Of a stretch of DNA of 64,000 nucleotides, positions 41,587 to 48,883 are shown piece by piece. The translations under genes and the position numbers were made by a program. The DNA lies in the NCBI GenBank assembly GCA_050013235.1, contig JBEKFQ010000001.1, positions 124,001 through 188,000 of the forward strand, in the 5' to 3' direction. Positions within the stretch are counted from its first letter, which is position 1. Each line of letters starts with the position of its first letter. The DNA is from RH-AL1 sp050013235 (GTDB taxonomy: Bacteria > Pseudomonadota > Alphaproteobacteria > Rhizobiales > Beijerinckiaceae). The notes under the pieces were generated by a model. That model ran no database searches. It had not been told where the DNA came from and saw only the letters and a list, made by a program, of their open reading frames with translations.

Positions 41587-42510
41587 TTATTCCCACTCGA
41601 GCTCTTTATAGGCTTGGGTGACGTTTCTTACGTTGTAATCGTCGAAAAGCAGCCAATTCGATCGTTCGCCCGCGGCAACCGTCTTGATGGCCTGCTGAAT
41701 CGAGCCATCTTGCTTGATTTCCGCCCGGACGCCATCCCGCAATGTGGTGAGATAGCGCCTGAGATCGCTCGCCGCTTGCGAGAAATCGACGCAGACGGGG
41801 CCGTGACCTGGCACCGCCTTGGCCGCCCCCATGGCTTTGAGAGCTTCGAGCTCCGCGAGCCACCCCAAAAGACTCCCGTCGAGCGAGGGAATGCGGGAGA
41901 CGAAGAGCAGATCGGCGGGCAGCAGCAGGCCGCTCTGCCGGTCCAGCATCGAAAGGTCGCACGTGGTATGGGCTGGCCCATGCGCCTTGAAGCCGATGAT
42001 CCGGCCGCCGAGATCGATCTCGCCGGCGTCCGTAATCTCGAGCGTGGGCCTGACCAGCGGCCCGATCTGATCGACACCCACGATTTCGCTCAATTTGCTG
42101 CGGTAAAACTCTCCGCGCATCTCCAGGGCCGCGCGCAATTTGGCATGGCCAATAAAGACGGGATCGTCCGGCACGAAGGCCGCCGCGCCAAAAATATGAT
42201 CGGGATGGATATGGCTCAAGACGACATATTTGACCGGCTTGCTGGTCGTGGCCTTGATCGTCTCGCGCAGCCAGAGGCCATCGCCCAGGCTGCCGCCGCT
42301 ATCGGTGACCAAAACGCTGTCGCGGCCGACGATGAAGCCGATATTGGCGATGGCATCGCGGTTTTGCGGTGTCGCATCCTCATCCACGCCCCGGCGGATA
42401 AAGACGCCTGGCGCCACCTCCTCCACCTTGAACGCCGCCGCCCGGCCAAGCCGGGGAAGACAACAGAGGCAGAAGGAGCCTAGCAGCGCCTCGCGCCGAT
42501 TGAATCGCAT
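41587..42510 (-). CDS. Quinoprotein relay system zinc metallohydrolase
   Basis: A 307-residue metallo-beta-lactamase-fold hydrolase. The N-terminus RFNRREALLGSFCLCCLPRLG looks like a Tat or Sec signal. Zinc ligands are in VLSHIHPDHIFGAAAF (H-x-H-x-D-H), GPAHTTCD and VPGHGPV. It matches the quinoprotein-relay metallohydrolase group found beside PQQ dehydrogenases. It is first in the operon with the SoxYZ-like and CXXCW genes. No dehydrogenase, cytochrome or pqq gene lies nearby, so it must serve enzymes encoded elsewhere. Confidence 0.88.
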   Translation of the reverse strand: MRFNRREALLGSFCLCCLPRLGRAAAFKVEEVAPGVFIRRGVDEDATPQNRDAIANIGFIVGRDSVLVTDSGGSLGDGLWLRETIKATTSKPVKYVVLSHIHPDHIFGAAAFVPDDPVFIGHAKLRAALEMRGEFYRSKLSEIVGVDQIGPLVRPTLEITDAGEIDLGGRIIGFKAHGPAHTTCDLSMLDRQSGLLLPADLLFVSRIPSLDGSLLGWLAELEALKAMGAAKAVPGHGPVCVDFSQAASDLRRYLTTLRDGVRAEIKQDGSIQQAIKTVAAGERSNWLLFDDYNVRNVTQAYKELEWE

Positions 42511-42610
42511 GGTTCGAACCTGTTTTTGAACGATTTGGGTAATCCATAGCCGAAAATCAAGGCGGCGAAGCGACGCGAATTACCTATTCGTGCCACTATC
42601 CCGCCGGCGG

Positions 42611-43318
42611 CTACATTCGTCCAGGAATATCGAGCTTGGCGATCTTTTCGATCGCCTCGCGGCGCTCGCTGTAACGGCTGGTCAGAAATTCCGAGACGCC
42701 GCGCGTCAACAGCGTGAACTTCACCAATTCTTCCATCACGTCGACGACGCGATCGTAATAGGAGGACGGTTTCATCCGCCCGGCCTCGTCGAATTGCTCG
42801 AACGCCTTGGCGACCGAGGATTGATTGGGAATGGTGATCATCCGCATCCACCGCCCGAGAATGCGCATCTGGTTGACGGCGTTGAAACTCTGCGATCCGC
42901 CGCTGACCTGCATCAGCGCCAGCGTCTTGCCTTGGGTCGGGCGCACCGCGCCGATGTTCAGCGGAATCCAATCGATCTGCGCTTTCAGAATGGCGGCCAT
43001 GGACCCATGCCGTTCGGGACTGCACCAGACCTGACCTTCCGACCAATTGGTGAGATCGCGCAGCTCCCGCACCTTGGGATGGTCCGCCGGCGCGCCATCC
43101 GGCAACGGCAGACCGGCGGGATCGAAGACGCGGGTTTCGGCTCCGAATGCTTCCAGCAACCGTGCCGCTTCTTGGGTCAGAAAGCGGCTAAACGAGCGTT
43201 CGCGCAGCGAGCCATAGAGCAGCAGGATACGTGGCGGATGCGTGAGCGGCGGCCTGTGCAAGGCGGCAAGATCGATGCGCTCGAATGCGGCGAGGTCGAG
43301 GTTTGGCAGATCGCTCAT
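42611..43318 (-). CDS. arsH: Arsenical resistance flavoprotein ArsH
   Basis: A 235-residue NADPH-dependent FMN reductase. The flavodoxin-like phosphate loop is ILLLYGSLRERSFSRFL, and EVWCSPERHGSMAAILKAQIDWIPL is replaced here by the near-identical QVWCSPERHGSM stretch typical of ArsH. ArsH oxidises trivalent methylarsenicals or lowers oxidative stress. It is last in the ars operon; its start overlaps the aquaporin stop by 4 bases (ATGA). Confidence 0.92.
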   Translation of the reverse strand: MSDLPNLDLAAFERIDLAALHRPPLTHPPRILLLYGSLRERSFSRFLTQEAARLLEAFGAETRVFDPAGLPLPDGAPADHPKVRELRDLTNWSEGQVWCSPERHGSMAAILKAQIDWIPLNIGAVRPTQGKTLALMQVSGGSQSFNAVNQMRILGRWMRMITIPNQSSVAKAFEQFDEAGRMKPSSYYDRVVDVMEELVKFTLLTRGVSEFLTSRYSERREAIEKIAKLDIPGRM

Positions 43319-44019
43319 ACTAGGCTCGCTTCAGGGCTACGCCCGGCGCGGGCACCCGGACGGTGCCGAAAAAACCAGCCCATGAGTGCAAGGCCCGCGA
43401 GAGCCCCGGCCAGTTGCGCGACGATGAACATGGGAACATCCGCCGGCGCAATGCCCGAAAAGCTATTGGTCAGCGCGCGGGCAATGGTGACGGCGGGATT
43501 GGCGAAAGACGTGGAGGCCGTGAACCAATAAGCCGCCGTGATGTAGAGCCCGACCGCGACCGGAATTGCCTCGCTCTTGAAACGCGACACCGCGAGGATG
43601 GTGACGATCAGGCCGAAAGTGGCGACGAACTCCGCGAACCATTGCGCCGGACCGGTGCGCGCCTTGATCGCAAATTCGAGCAAGGGCAGTTCGAACATAC
43701 CATGCGCGACCAGGGTTCCAATGCAGCCGCCGGCAATCTGCGCGGCGGCGTAAGGCAGGAATTCCCGCCACGGATGCTCTTTGCGCAAGCCCATCACCAG
43801 CGAAACCGCCGGGTTGAAATGCGCCCCGGAGATCGGACCAAGCGCGAGGATCAGCACCACCAGAATCGCGCCTGTCGGCAAGGTGTTGCCGAGCAGAGCG
43901 AGGGCGACGTTTCCGCCCGATAGCTTCTCGCCCATGATGCCAGAGCCAACCACCGTGGTGACGAGCAGCCCTGTTCCAAGGCATTCCGCCGCGAGGCGTT
44001 TGGCGAGCGGGAAGGTCAT
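43315..44019 (-). CDS. aqpS: Aquaglyceroporin of the arsenic operon
   Basis: A 234-residue MIP channel with six helices and the two pore motifs HFNPAVS and SFANPAVT. In Sinorhizobium meliloti the same gene, AqpS, lies between arsR and arsC and lets arsenite made by ArsC flow out, replacing an ArsB or Acr3 pump. The gene order here (arsR-arsC-arsC-aqpS-arsH) lacks any pump gene, so the same downhill export is inferred. ATGA overlaps join it to both neighbours. Confidence 0.88.
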   Translation of the reverse strand: MTFPLAKRLAAECLGTGLLVTTVVGSGIMGEKLSGGNVALALLGNTLPTGAILVVLILALGPISGAHFNPAVSLVMGLRKEHPWREFLPYAAAQIAGGCIGTLVAHGMFELPLLEFAIKARTGPAQWFAEFVATFGLIVTILAVSRFKSEAIPVAVGLYITAAYWFTASTSFANPAVTIARALTNSFSGIAPADVPMFIVAQLAGALAGLALMGWFFRHRPGARAGRSPEASLV

Positions 44020-44441
44020 GCCGTCGCCACCCGGCGGCCCTGTTCGTCGATGACGCGCTCGCCATCTTCCTTGAAAAATTCCCCGCGTTGCGGCGGCAGC
44101 AGATCGATCACGGCTTCGGACGGCCGGCAGAGCCGTACACCCTTGGGCGTGACGACAATCGGGCGGTTGATCAAGATCGGGTGCGCCACCATCGCGTCGA
44201 TCAACGCCGCATCGTCGAGCGCGGGATTATCAAGACCCAGCTCGTGAAACGGCGTGCCCTTTTCACGCAACAGCCCGCGCGGCGTGATCCCCATGCGCGC
44301 GATCAGCTGCTTCAGCAGCTCGCGCGACGGCGGGGTTTTCAAATACTCGATCACATGCGGCTCGACACCGGCATTACGGATCAAGGCGAGCGTGTTGCGC
44401 GAGGTGCCGCAACCGGGGTTATGATAAATGATGACGTCCAT
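44016..44441 (-). CDS. arsC: Arsenate reductase, glutaredoxin-dependent type
   Basis: A 141-residue ArsC of the ArsC/Spx fold. The catalytic Cys is in IIYHNPGCGTSRNTLALIRN near residue 11; the arsenate-binding Arg residues lie in HPILINRPIVVTPKGVRLCRPSE. It reduces arsenate to arsenite with glutathione and glutaredoxin. The ATG at 44441 starts on the last base of the preceding stop codon (TGATG); the gene ends in a 4-base overlap with aqpS. Confidence 0.95.
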   Translation of the reverse strand: MDVIIYHNPGCGTSRNTLALIRNAGVEPHVIEYLKTPPSRELLKQLIARMGITPRGLLREKGTPFHELGLDNPALDDAALIDAMVAHPILINRPIVVTPKGVRLCRPSEAVIDLLPPQRGEFFKEDGERVIDEQGRRVATA

Positions 44442-44968
44442 CAGGGAACCTCCGGGCGAATTTTCGACGCGCCTTCGAGCTGACCGATTTTGCGCAGCTC
44501 GTCTTTGAGGGACATGGCGTCGAGGCTCGTGAGCGGCAGGCTCATGAAGCCGGAAACCCGCGTTTTCAGGTAACGGAACGCATTTCCGAAGGCGATCCCT
44601 TTTATGAAATCGTTTCCCACGACAGCCGCTGGATCGTCGATGCCCCAATGCGACGTGACCGGGCGCCCCGGCCAAACCGGACAAACTTCGCCACGGGCGC
44701 TGTCGCAGACCGTGAACACGAAATCGATTTTAGGCGCGCCAGAGCCTACGAATTCGTCCCAGCTTTTCGAGCGCAAGTTACCCGTTGGGTAATTCATGTT
44801 TTCGAGAACCGCGAGGGCCAGCGGGTTGACCGAGCCCTTCGGATGACTGCCCGCCGAAAAGGCGTCAAAGCGCCCGGCCCCATCTTTCCGCAAAATGGAT
44901 TCGGCGATTATGGAGCGGGCGCTGTTGCCCGTGCATAGGAACAGTACGTTGAAGACACGTTCAGCCAT
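44441..44968 (-). CDS. Arsenate reductase, low-molecular-weight phosphatase type
   Basis: A 175-residue enzyme with the C-x5-R loop VLFLCTGNSARSIIAES (Cys12, Arg18) and a C-terminal redox region with VFTVCDSARGEVCPVWPG. This is the LMW-PTP type of arsenate reductase, mechanistically different from the glutaredoxin type next to it. Its start overlaps the arsR stop by 8 bases. Having both types in one operon suggests two electron sources (thioredoxin and glutaredoxin). Confidence 0.92.
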   Translation of the reverse strand: MAERVFNVLFLCTGNSARSIIAESILRKDGAGRFDAFSAGSHPKGSVNPLALAVLENMNYPTGNLRSKSWDEFVGSGAPKIDFVFTVCDSARGEVCPVWPGRPVTSHWGIDDPAAVVGNDFIKGIAFGNAFRYLKTRVSGFMSLPLTSLDAMSLKDELRKIGQLEGASKIRPEVP

Positions 44969-45317
44969 GAGCGGCCTCCGCAGGCGGACAGCAAGGTGTC
45001 AAACCGGCGATCAGTGGCGCGCACAGTTCAACCCGACCGCCGCAACAATCCCTCACGAGGAAAAGCGTCATCTCGTGAAGTCCGGCGAGGTTGGCGCGGT
45101 AGACGATCGAGCGGCCATGGCGCTCGGCCTCCACGAGGCCCGCGCGCATCAGCACGGCGAGGTGAGTGGACATGGTGTTGTGCGGTACGGCGAGCTGACG
45201 GGCGATTTCGCCCGCCGGCAGTCCGTCCGGTTCATGCTTGACGAGCAGCTTGAACGTGTCGAGGCGCGTGCCTTGCGCCAAGGCCGCTAGAGCGAGGATT
45301 GTGGTCTCTTTGTCCAT
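44961..45317 (-). CDS. arsR: ArsR-family arsenic-responsive repressor
   Basis: A 118-residue winged helix regulator. ALAQGTRLDTFKLLVKHEPDG and VPHNTMSTHLAVLMRAGLV form the DNA-binding part. The As(III)-binding cysteines are probably in VRDCCGGRVELC near residue 95 and the extra pair TPCCPP at the end, away from the classical ELCVCDL helix site. The ATG at 45317 lies inside a perfect inverted repeat and about 10 bases after a TATAAG -10 element, so the mRNA may have almost no leader. It heads the ars operon. Confidence 0.92.
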   Translation of the reverse strand: MDKETTILALAALAQGTRLDTFKLLVKHEPDGLPAGEIARQLAVPHNTMSTHLAVLMRAGLVEAERHGRSIVYRANLAGLHEMTLFLVRDCCGGRVELCAPLIAGLTPCCPPAEAAHG

Positions 45318-45331
45318 AAGTCGAGACTTAT
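45316..45331 (-). promoter_or_regulatory. arsR operator overlapping -10 and start codon
   Basis: ATAAGTC-GA-GACTTAT is a perfect 7+2+7 palindrome on the plus strand. On the minus strand it covers most of the TATAAG -10 (45332-45327) and the first two bases of the arsR ATG (45317). An ArsR dimer bound here would block the promoter. Confidence 0.7.
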
Positions 45332-45492
45332 AGACATAATTCGCCGCGCGCAAGCACGGTCATCCGGATGGCCGGGTTGCCGAGGTCTCATCGCTCCCAC
45401 ATATTTGATATATCGCGACAAAGAGAAAAACGCAGGCGCTTCCACTTCTCGATTTGGTCTTGACCGCCGGTACCGGCAAGAAAGAGCGCAAA

Positions 45493-45816
45493 ATGACTTG
45501 GACCGTAGCGAACTTGGTGATTCAGATCATCTTCGGCATTTTGGGTGGACATGCCGCCGCGGCGGCCACGAAGGAATTTAACTTCGGAGCGCTCGGCCAT
45601 ACGATCGCAGGCGCGATTGGAGGAGGCCTGAGCGGCTTTTTCTTACAAACAGTAGCTGGGAATTTGGTCACGGGCGGCGGCGACCTCACCGCGACAAATC
45701 CGGTGGAACAAGCCGTGACCCAAGGTCTGACCGGTGCCGTCGCCGGCGGGATCGCCGTTCTTGCCGTAGCGATGATCAAATTTGGGATCGACCAGCACCG
45801 GGCTTCGAACCTTTAG
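45493..45816 (+). CDS. Small hydrophobic membrane protein
   Basis: A 107-residue protein starting MTWTVANLVIQIIFGILGGH, with three Gly/Ala-rich helices (ALGHTIAGAIGGGLSGFFLQTVAGN and VTQGLTGAVAGGIAVLAVAMI). The glycine-zipper-like pattern GAIGGGLSG resembles small inner-membrane proteins of unknown function. The ATG at 45493 is preferred over 45454 because the helix begins directly. No family recognised. It stands alone between the ars operon and mce, where Hyphomicrobiales usually carry a DUF1467 gene. Confidence 0.65.
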   Translation: MTWTVANLVIQIIFGILGGHAAAAATKEFNFGALGHTIAGAIGGGLSGFFLQTVAGNLVTGGGDLTATNPVEQAVTQGLTGAVAGGIAVLAVAMIKFGIDQHRASNL

Positions 45817-45887
45817 GCTTCTGGCCCGATGGCGGAGCTTTTCGATCGCCGGTTCCCTTCACCGGGCTGGACGTTGAAAGATTGTCG

Positions 45888-46289
45888 TCAGACCTGCTCC
45901 AACTCGATCAACGTCCCGGAAAAGTCCTTGGGGTGGAGAAACAGCACGGGCTTGCCATGGGCGCCGAGGCGTGGCGTGCCATCGCCGAGCACGCGTGTCC
46001 CCTTCGCCAATAACGCGTCGCGCGCGGCCAGGATATCGTCGACTTCGTAGCAGATGTGATGCATCCCCCCGCCGGTCTTGGCGAGAAAGGCAGCGATGGG
46101 CGAGGCCTCGCCGAGCGGCTCCAACAGCTCCACCTTGGTGTTGGGCAGCTCGACGAAGACCACCGTGACGCCATGCTCCGGCAAGGCTTGCGGCGCCGAC
46201 ACCTTGGCGCCGAGCACATCGCGGTAACGGGCCGCCTCACCCTCGAGATCGCGAACCGCGATGGCGATGTGATTGAGGCGGCCGATCAC
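45888..46289 (-). CDS. mce: Methylmalonyl-CoA epimerase
   Basis: A 133-residue vicinal-oxygen-chelate enzyme. LNHIAIAVRDLEGEAARYRDVLG holds the first metal His, GGGMHHICYEVDDI the second, and VLFLHPKDFSGTLIELEQV the Glu. It interconverts R- and S-methylmalonyl-CoA in propionate and ethylmalonyl-CoA metabolism. The start is GTG 46289, after GAGGTG; it begins 4 bases past the rnj stop, so the two are cotranscribed. Confidence 0.93.
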   Translation of the reverse strand: MIGRLNHIAIAVRDLEGEAARYRDVLGAKVSAPQALPEHGVTVVFVELPNTKVELLEPLGEASPIAAFLAKTGGGMHHICYEVDDILAARDALLAKGTRVLGDGTPRLGAHGKPVLFLHPKDFSGTLIELEQV

Positions 46290-46292
46290 GTG

Positions 46293-47963
46293 TTACACCT
46301 CGATCACGAGCACGTTCACGGCGGGCTTCTTCCCCCAGGCCTGATTGACGGCGCCGCGCACCGCTTTTTCGATGGCCGTCGAGACGAGATCGGCATCCCG
46401 CCGCTTTTGCTTCGGCAGGTTGTCGAAAGTCTGGAACAAAGCCGAATCGATCAAGGCATCCATGGCCGATCCGTCCTTGGTGCGGGTGGGCAAGCCATTG
46501 GTGACGACATCGGGCACGCCGGCCATGTCGCCCTTGGCCGTAATAGCCAGCGCGATGGTGACAATGCCCGCGAACGCGAGCGCTTGACGGTTGCGCATGG
46601 CTTCGTCGTCGAGCTTCACCAGCAAATTGCCGTCCTTGGCGAGCTTGCCATGGGCCGCTTGCCCGATCACACCGGGCTCGCCGGGCGCCAACAGCACGAT
46701 ATCGCCGTTTCGCACCTTGAGCACATGCGGCACCCCCCGCTCTTTCGCGAAGGCATGATGTTCGGCGAGATGGATTTCCTCGCCATGGGCGGGGATCGCG
46801 ATATAGGGCCGCACCCAATCGTAGAATTGCGCGACCTCGCCGCGGCGGGGGTGGCCGGAGGCGTGAATCAAGGCCGTGCGGTCGGTCAAGACTTCGACGC
46901 CCTGCTTGATCAGATTGTTGATGATTTGACCAACCTCCCGCTCGTTGCCGGGAATGGTGCGCGAGGAAAAGATCACGAGATCGCCCGGCGCGAGGGTGAT
47001 GGCGGGATGCTCGTCCTCGGAAATGCGGGCAATGGCCGCGCGCGGCTCGCCCTGGCTGCCGGTGGCGAGCACGACGACCTGATCGCGCGGCAGATGCGAA
47101 AAGGCATCGGCCGACAGGAACGGATGGACATGATCGAGAAAGCCGCATTCGCGCGCGACGCTCGACACCCGGTCCATCGCGCGCCCGACCAGCACGACCT
47201 TACGGCCCGCCGCCTGGGCCGCCAGAGCCACGGCCCGCATCCGCGCGACATTCGAGGCAAAGGTCGTAACGACGACGCGGCCCTTCGCTTGGCTGATGAC
47301 CTCTTGCAGCGCCGAAGCCACCTCCGCCTCGGAGGGACTGACGCCATCGCGCAGAATATTGGTGGAATCGCAGATCAGCGCCAACACGCCTTCGTCGCCA
47401 ATCGCGGCGAGGCGGGCCTTGTCGGTCGGCCGCCCCACGCCGGGCGAATCGTCGATCTTCCAATCGCCGGAATGAACGACGGTGCCGAGCGGCGTGCGGA
47501 TCGCCAAGGCGCAGCTCTCGGGGATCGAATGCGCCACCGCCACGAATTCGACCGAGAACGGGCCGATGTCGGCGATCAGCCCCTGCCCCATGACGTGGAT
47601 CGGGATTTGCGGCGAACCCGGCTCCGACAATTTCTTGATTTCAAGCAGGCCAGCGGCGAAGCGCGTGGCATAAATGGGCGCGCGCAAACGCGGCCACAGG
47701 TCGACCACCGCGCCGATATGATCCTCATGCGCATGAGTGATCACAATGCCCAAGAGATCCCCCTTCATCTTTTCGATGAAGCTGGTGTCGGGCACGATGA
47801 TATCGATGCCGGGCTGTCCAGGGCCCGCGAAGGAAATCCCGCAATCGACCATCAGCCACTTTTTCTTGCGCGCGGAGCCAAAACCATAGAGCCCCATGTT
47901 CATGCCGATCTCGCCGAGTCCGCCGAGCGGCACGAATACGAGTTCGTCCGTCACTTCATTCAT
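46293..47963 (-). CDS. rnj: Ribonuclease J
   Basis: A 556-residue beta-CASP metallo-hydrolase. FVPLGGLGEIGMNMGLYG is the family start; zinc ligands are in VITHAHEDHIGAVVDLWPRL and VHSGDWKID; the beta-CASP part has ASGHPRRGEVAQFYDWV and IPAHGEEIHLAEHHAFA. It has 5' exonuclease and endonuclease activity in RNA maturation and decay. The ATG at 47963 (MNEVTDELVFVP) is preferred over 47981. It lies between birA and mce, as in related genomes, except that no coaX gene separates it from birA. Confidence 0.95.
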   Translation of the reverse strand: MNEVTDELVFVPLGGLGEIGMNMGLYGFGSARKKKWLMVDCGISFAGPGQPGIDIIVPDTSFIEKMKGDLLGIVITHAHEDHIGAVVDLWPRLRAPIYATRFAAGLLEIKKLSEPGSPQIPIHVMGQGLIADIGPFSVEFVAVAHSIPESCALAIRTPLGTVVHSGDWKIDDSPGVGRPTDKARLAAIGDEGVLALICDSTNILRDGVSPSEAEVASALQEVISQAKGRVVVTTFASNVARMRAVALAAQAAGRKVVLVGRAMDRVSSVARECGFLDHVHPFLSADAFSHLPRDQVVVLATGSQGEPRAAIARISEDEHPAITLAPGDLVIFSSRTIPGNEREVGQIINNLIKQGVEVLTDRTALIHASGHPRRGEVAQFYDWVRPYIAIPAHGEEIHLAEHHAFAKERGVPHVLKVRNGDIVLLAPGEPGVIGQAAHGKLAKDGNLLVKLDDEAMRNRQALAFAGIVTIALAITAKGDMAGVPDVVTNGLPTRTKDGSAMDALIDSALFQTFDNLPKQKRRDADLVSTAIEKAVRGAVNQAWGKKPAVNVLVIEV

Positions 47964-48037
47964 TCCAGAAAAGCCTTTCAAGCCTCGATCGGAGCGGCCG
48001 AAACATTCCTCCCAGGACGGCGCCCTAGGTTAAAAAC

Positions 48038-48081
48038 CGCTCTCTTTTCATTAAGTTAGAGTATTTTTGGAAAATCCTCTA
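48038..48081. repeat. Weak remnant of the dispersed palindromic repeat (copy D)
   Basis: GCTCTCTTTTCATTAAGTTAGAGTAT follows the left part of copy A (CTCTCTTTATAAGAAGTTAGAGCAT), then diverges to TTTTTGGAAAATCCTCT. It lies between rnj and birA. Confidence 0.45.
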
Positions 48082-48091
48082 AAGCACCCTT

Positions 48092-48856
48092 TTACGTCAT
48101 CATGTCTCGTGTCGCGCCATGCAGAAAGACGTCGCCGGCGTCGATTATGACGCGGCCGCCTTCCGTTTCGACGAGCAAACGCCCTGTCTCATCCAGGCCG
48201 GTAAAGCGGCCCGTCACCACGCGTGAAAAACTTGTTACAGTGATTATGTCGTCGACCCCGGCCGCGATAGCAAGCCATGCTTGCCGAATTGTTGAAAAAC
48301 CAACGCCGCGATCCCAAAGGTCAAGCTGGGTTTGGAGGCTCGGACCAAGCGCCGCGAGCACGTCGCGAGGCTCGATGGGACGCCCCGCGGCCTGGGTCAA
48401 ATGGCTCGTGGGATAGGCGAGTCCGTCCGGGCTCGACCCACAATTCACGCCAAAGCCGATGACGCAGGCGATCCGGCCGCCAGGCAAGGTCGTGCTTTCC
48501 AGCAAAAGTCCCGCAAGCTTGGCGCCATCGAACAGAATGTCGTTGGGCCATTTGAGACGCAGCCGCTCGTCGCCGCCCAAAAGCGCCCGCAAGGCCCGCG
48601 CCAAGGCAACACCCGCGACAAAGCCAAGCTGCGGCAGAACCATGAGCGGCGCGGGGTCGCTGAGCAGGAAACTCGCGTAGAGATTGCCGGGCGGCGAGGA
48701 CCAGACGCGGCCCTGCCGCCCGCGCCCGCCGGTCTGGCTTTTGGCCGTGATGAAAAGCGGTCCGCGTTCGCCCGATCGCGCCAGCGCCATGGCCTCGTCA
48801 TTGGTCGAGCCCAAGCTGTCGTGAAAGACGGCCCGGTAAGGGCCGGCCTCAGTCAA
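48092..48856 (-). CDS. birA: Biotin--[acetyl-CoA-carboxylase] ligase
   Basis: A 254-residue ligase without the N-terminal repressor domain of E. coli BirA. GSTNDEAMALA, KSQTGGRGRQGRVWSSPPGNLYAS (adenylate loop), LKWPNDIL and GFGVNC are the signatures. It makes biotinyl-AMP and attaches biotin to acetyl-CoA carboxylase and similar carriers. The start is TTG 48856, since a TGA lies in frame eight codons upstream and no ATG fits. It follows nuoN after 27 bases and is likely the last part of the nuo transcript. Confidence 0.92.
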   Translation of the reverse strand: MTEAGPYRAVFHDSLGSTNDEAMALARSGERGPLFITAKSQTGGRGRQGRVWSSPPGNLYASFLLSDPAPLMVLPQLGFVAGVALARALRALLGGDERLRLKWPNDILFDGAKLAGLLLESTTLPGGRIACVIGFGVNCGSSPDGLAYPTSHLTQAAGRPIEPRDVLAALGPSLQTQLDLWDRGVGFSTIRQAWLAIAAGVDDIITVTSFSRVVTGRFTGLDETGRLLVETEGGRVIIDAGDVFLHGATRDMMT

Positions 48857-48883
48857 GGTGCGGAGCCGGAGCGCGCATCACGG

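Noticed and set aside
46056..48059. A 667-residue frame opposite rnj and mce
   Set aside because: It crosses two certain genes on the other strand and has no family features.
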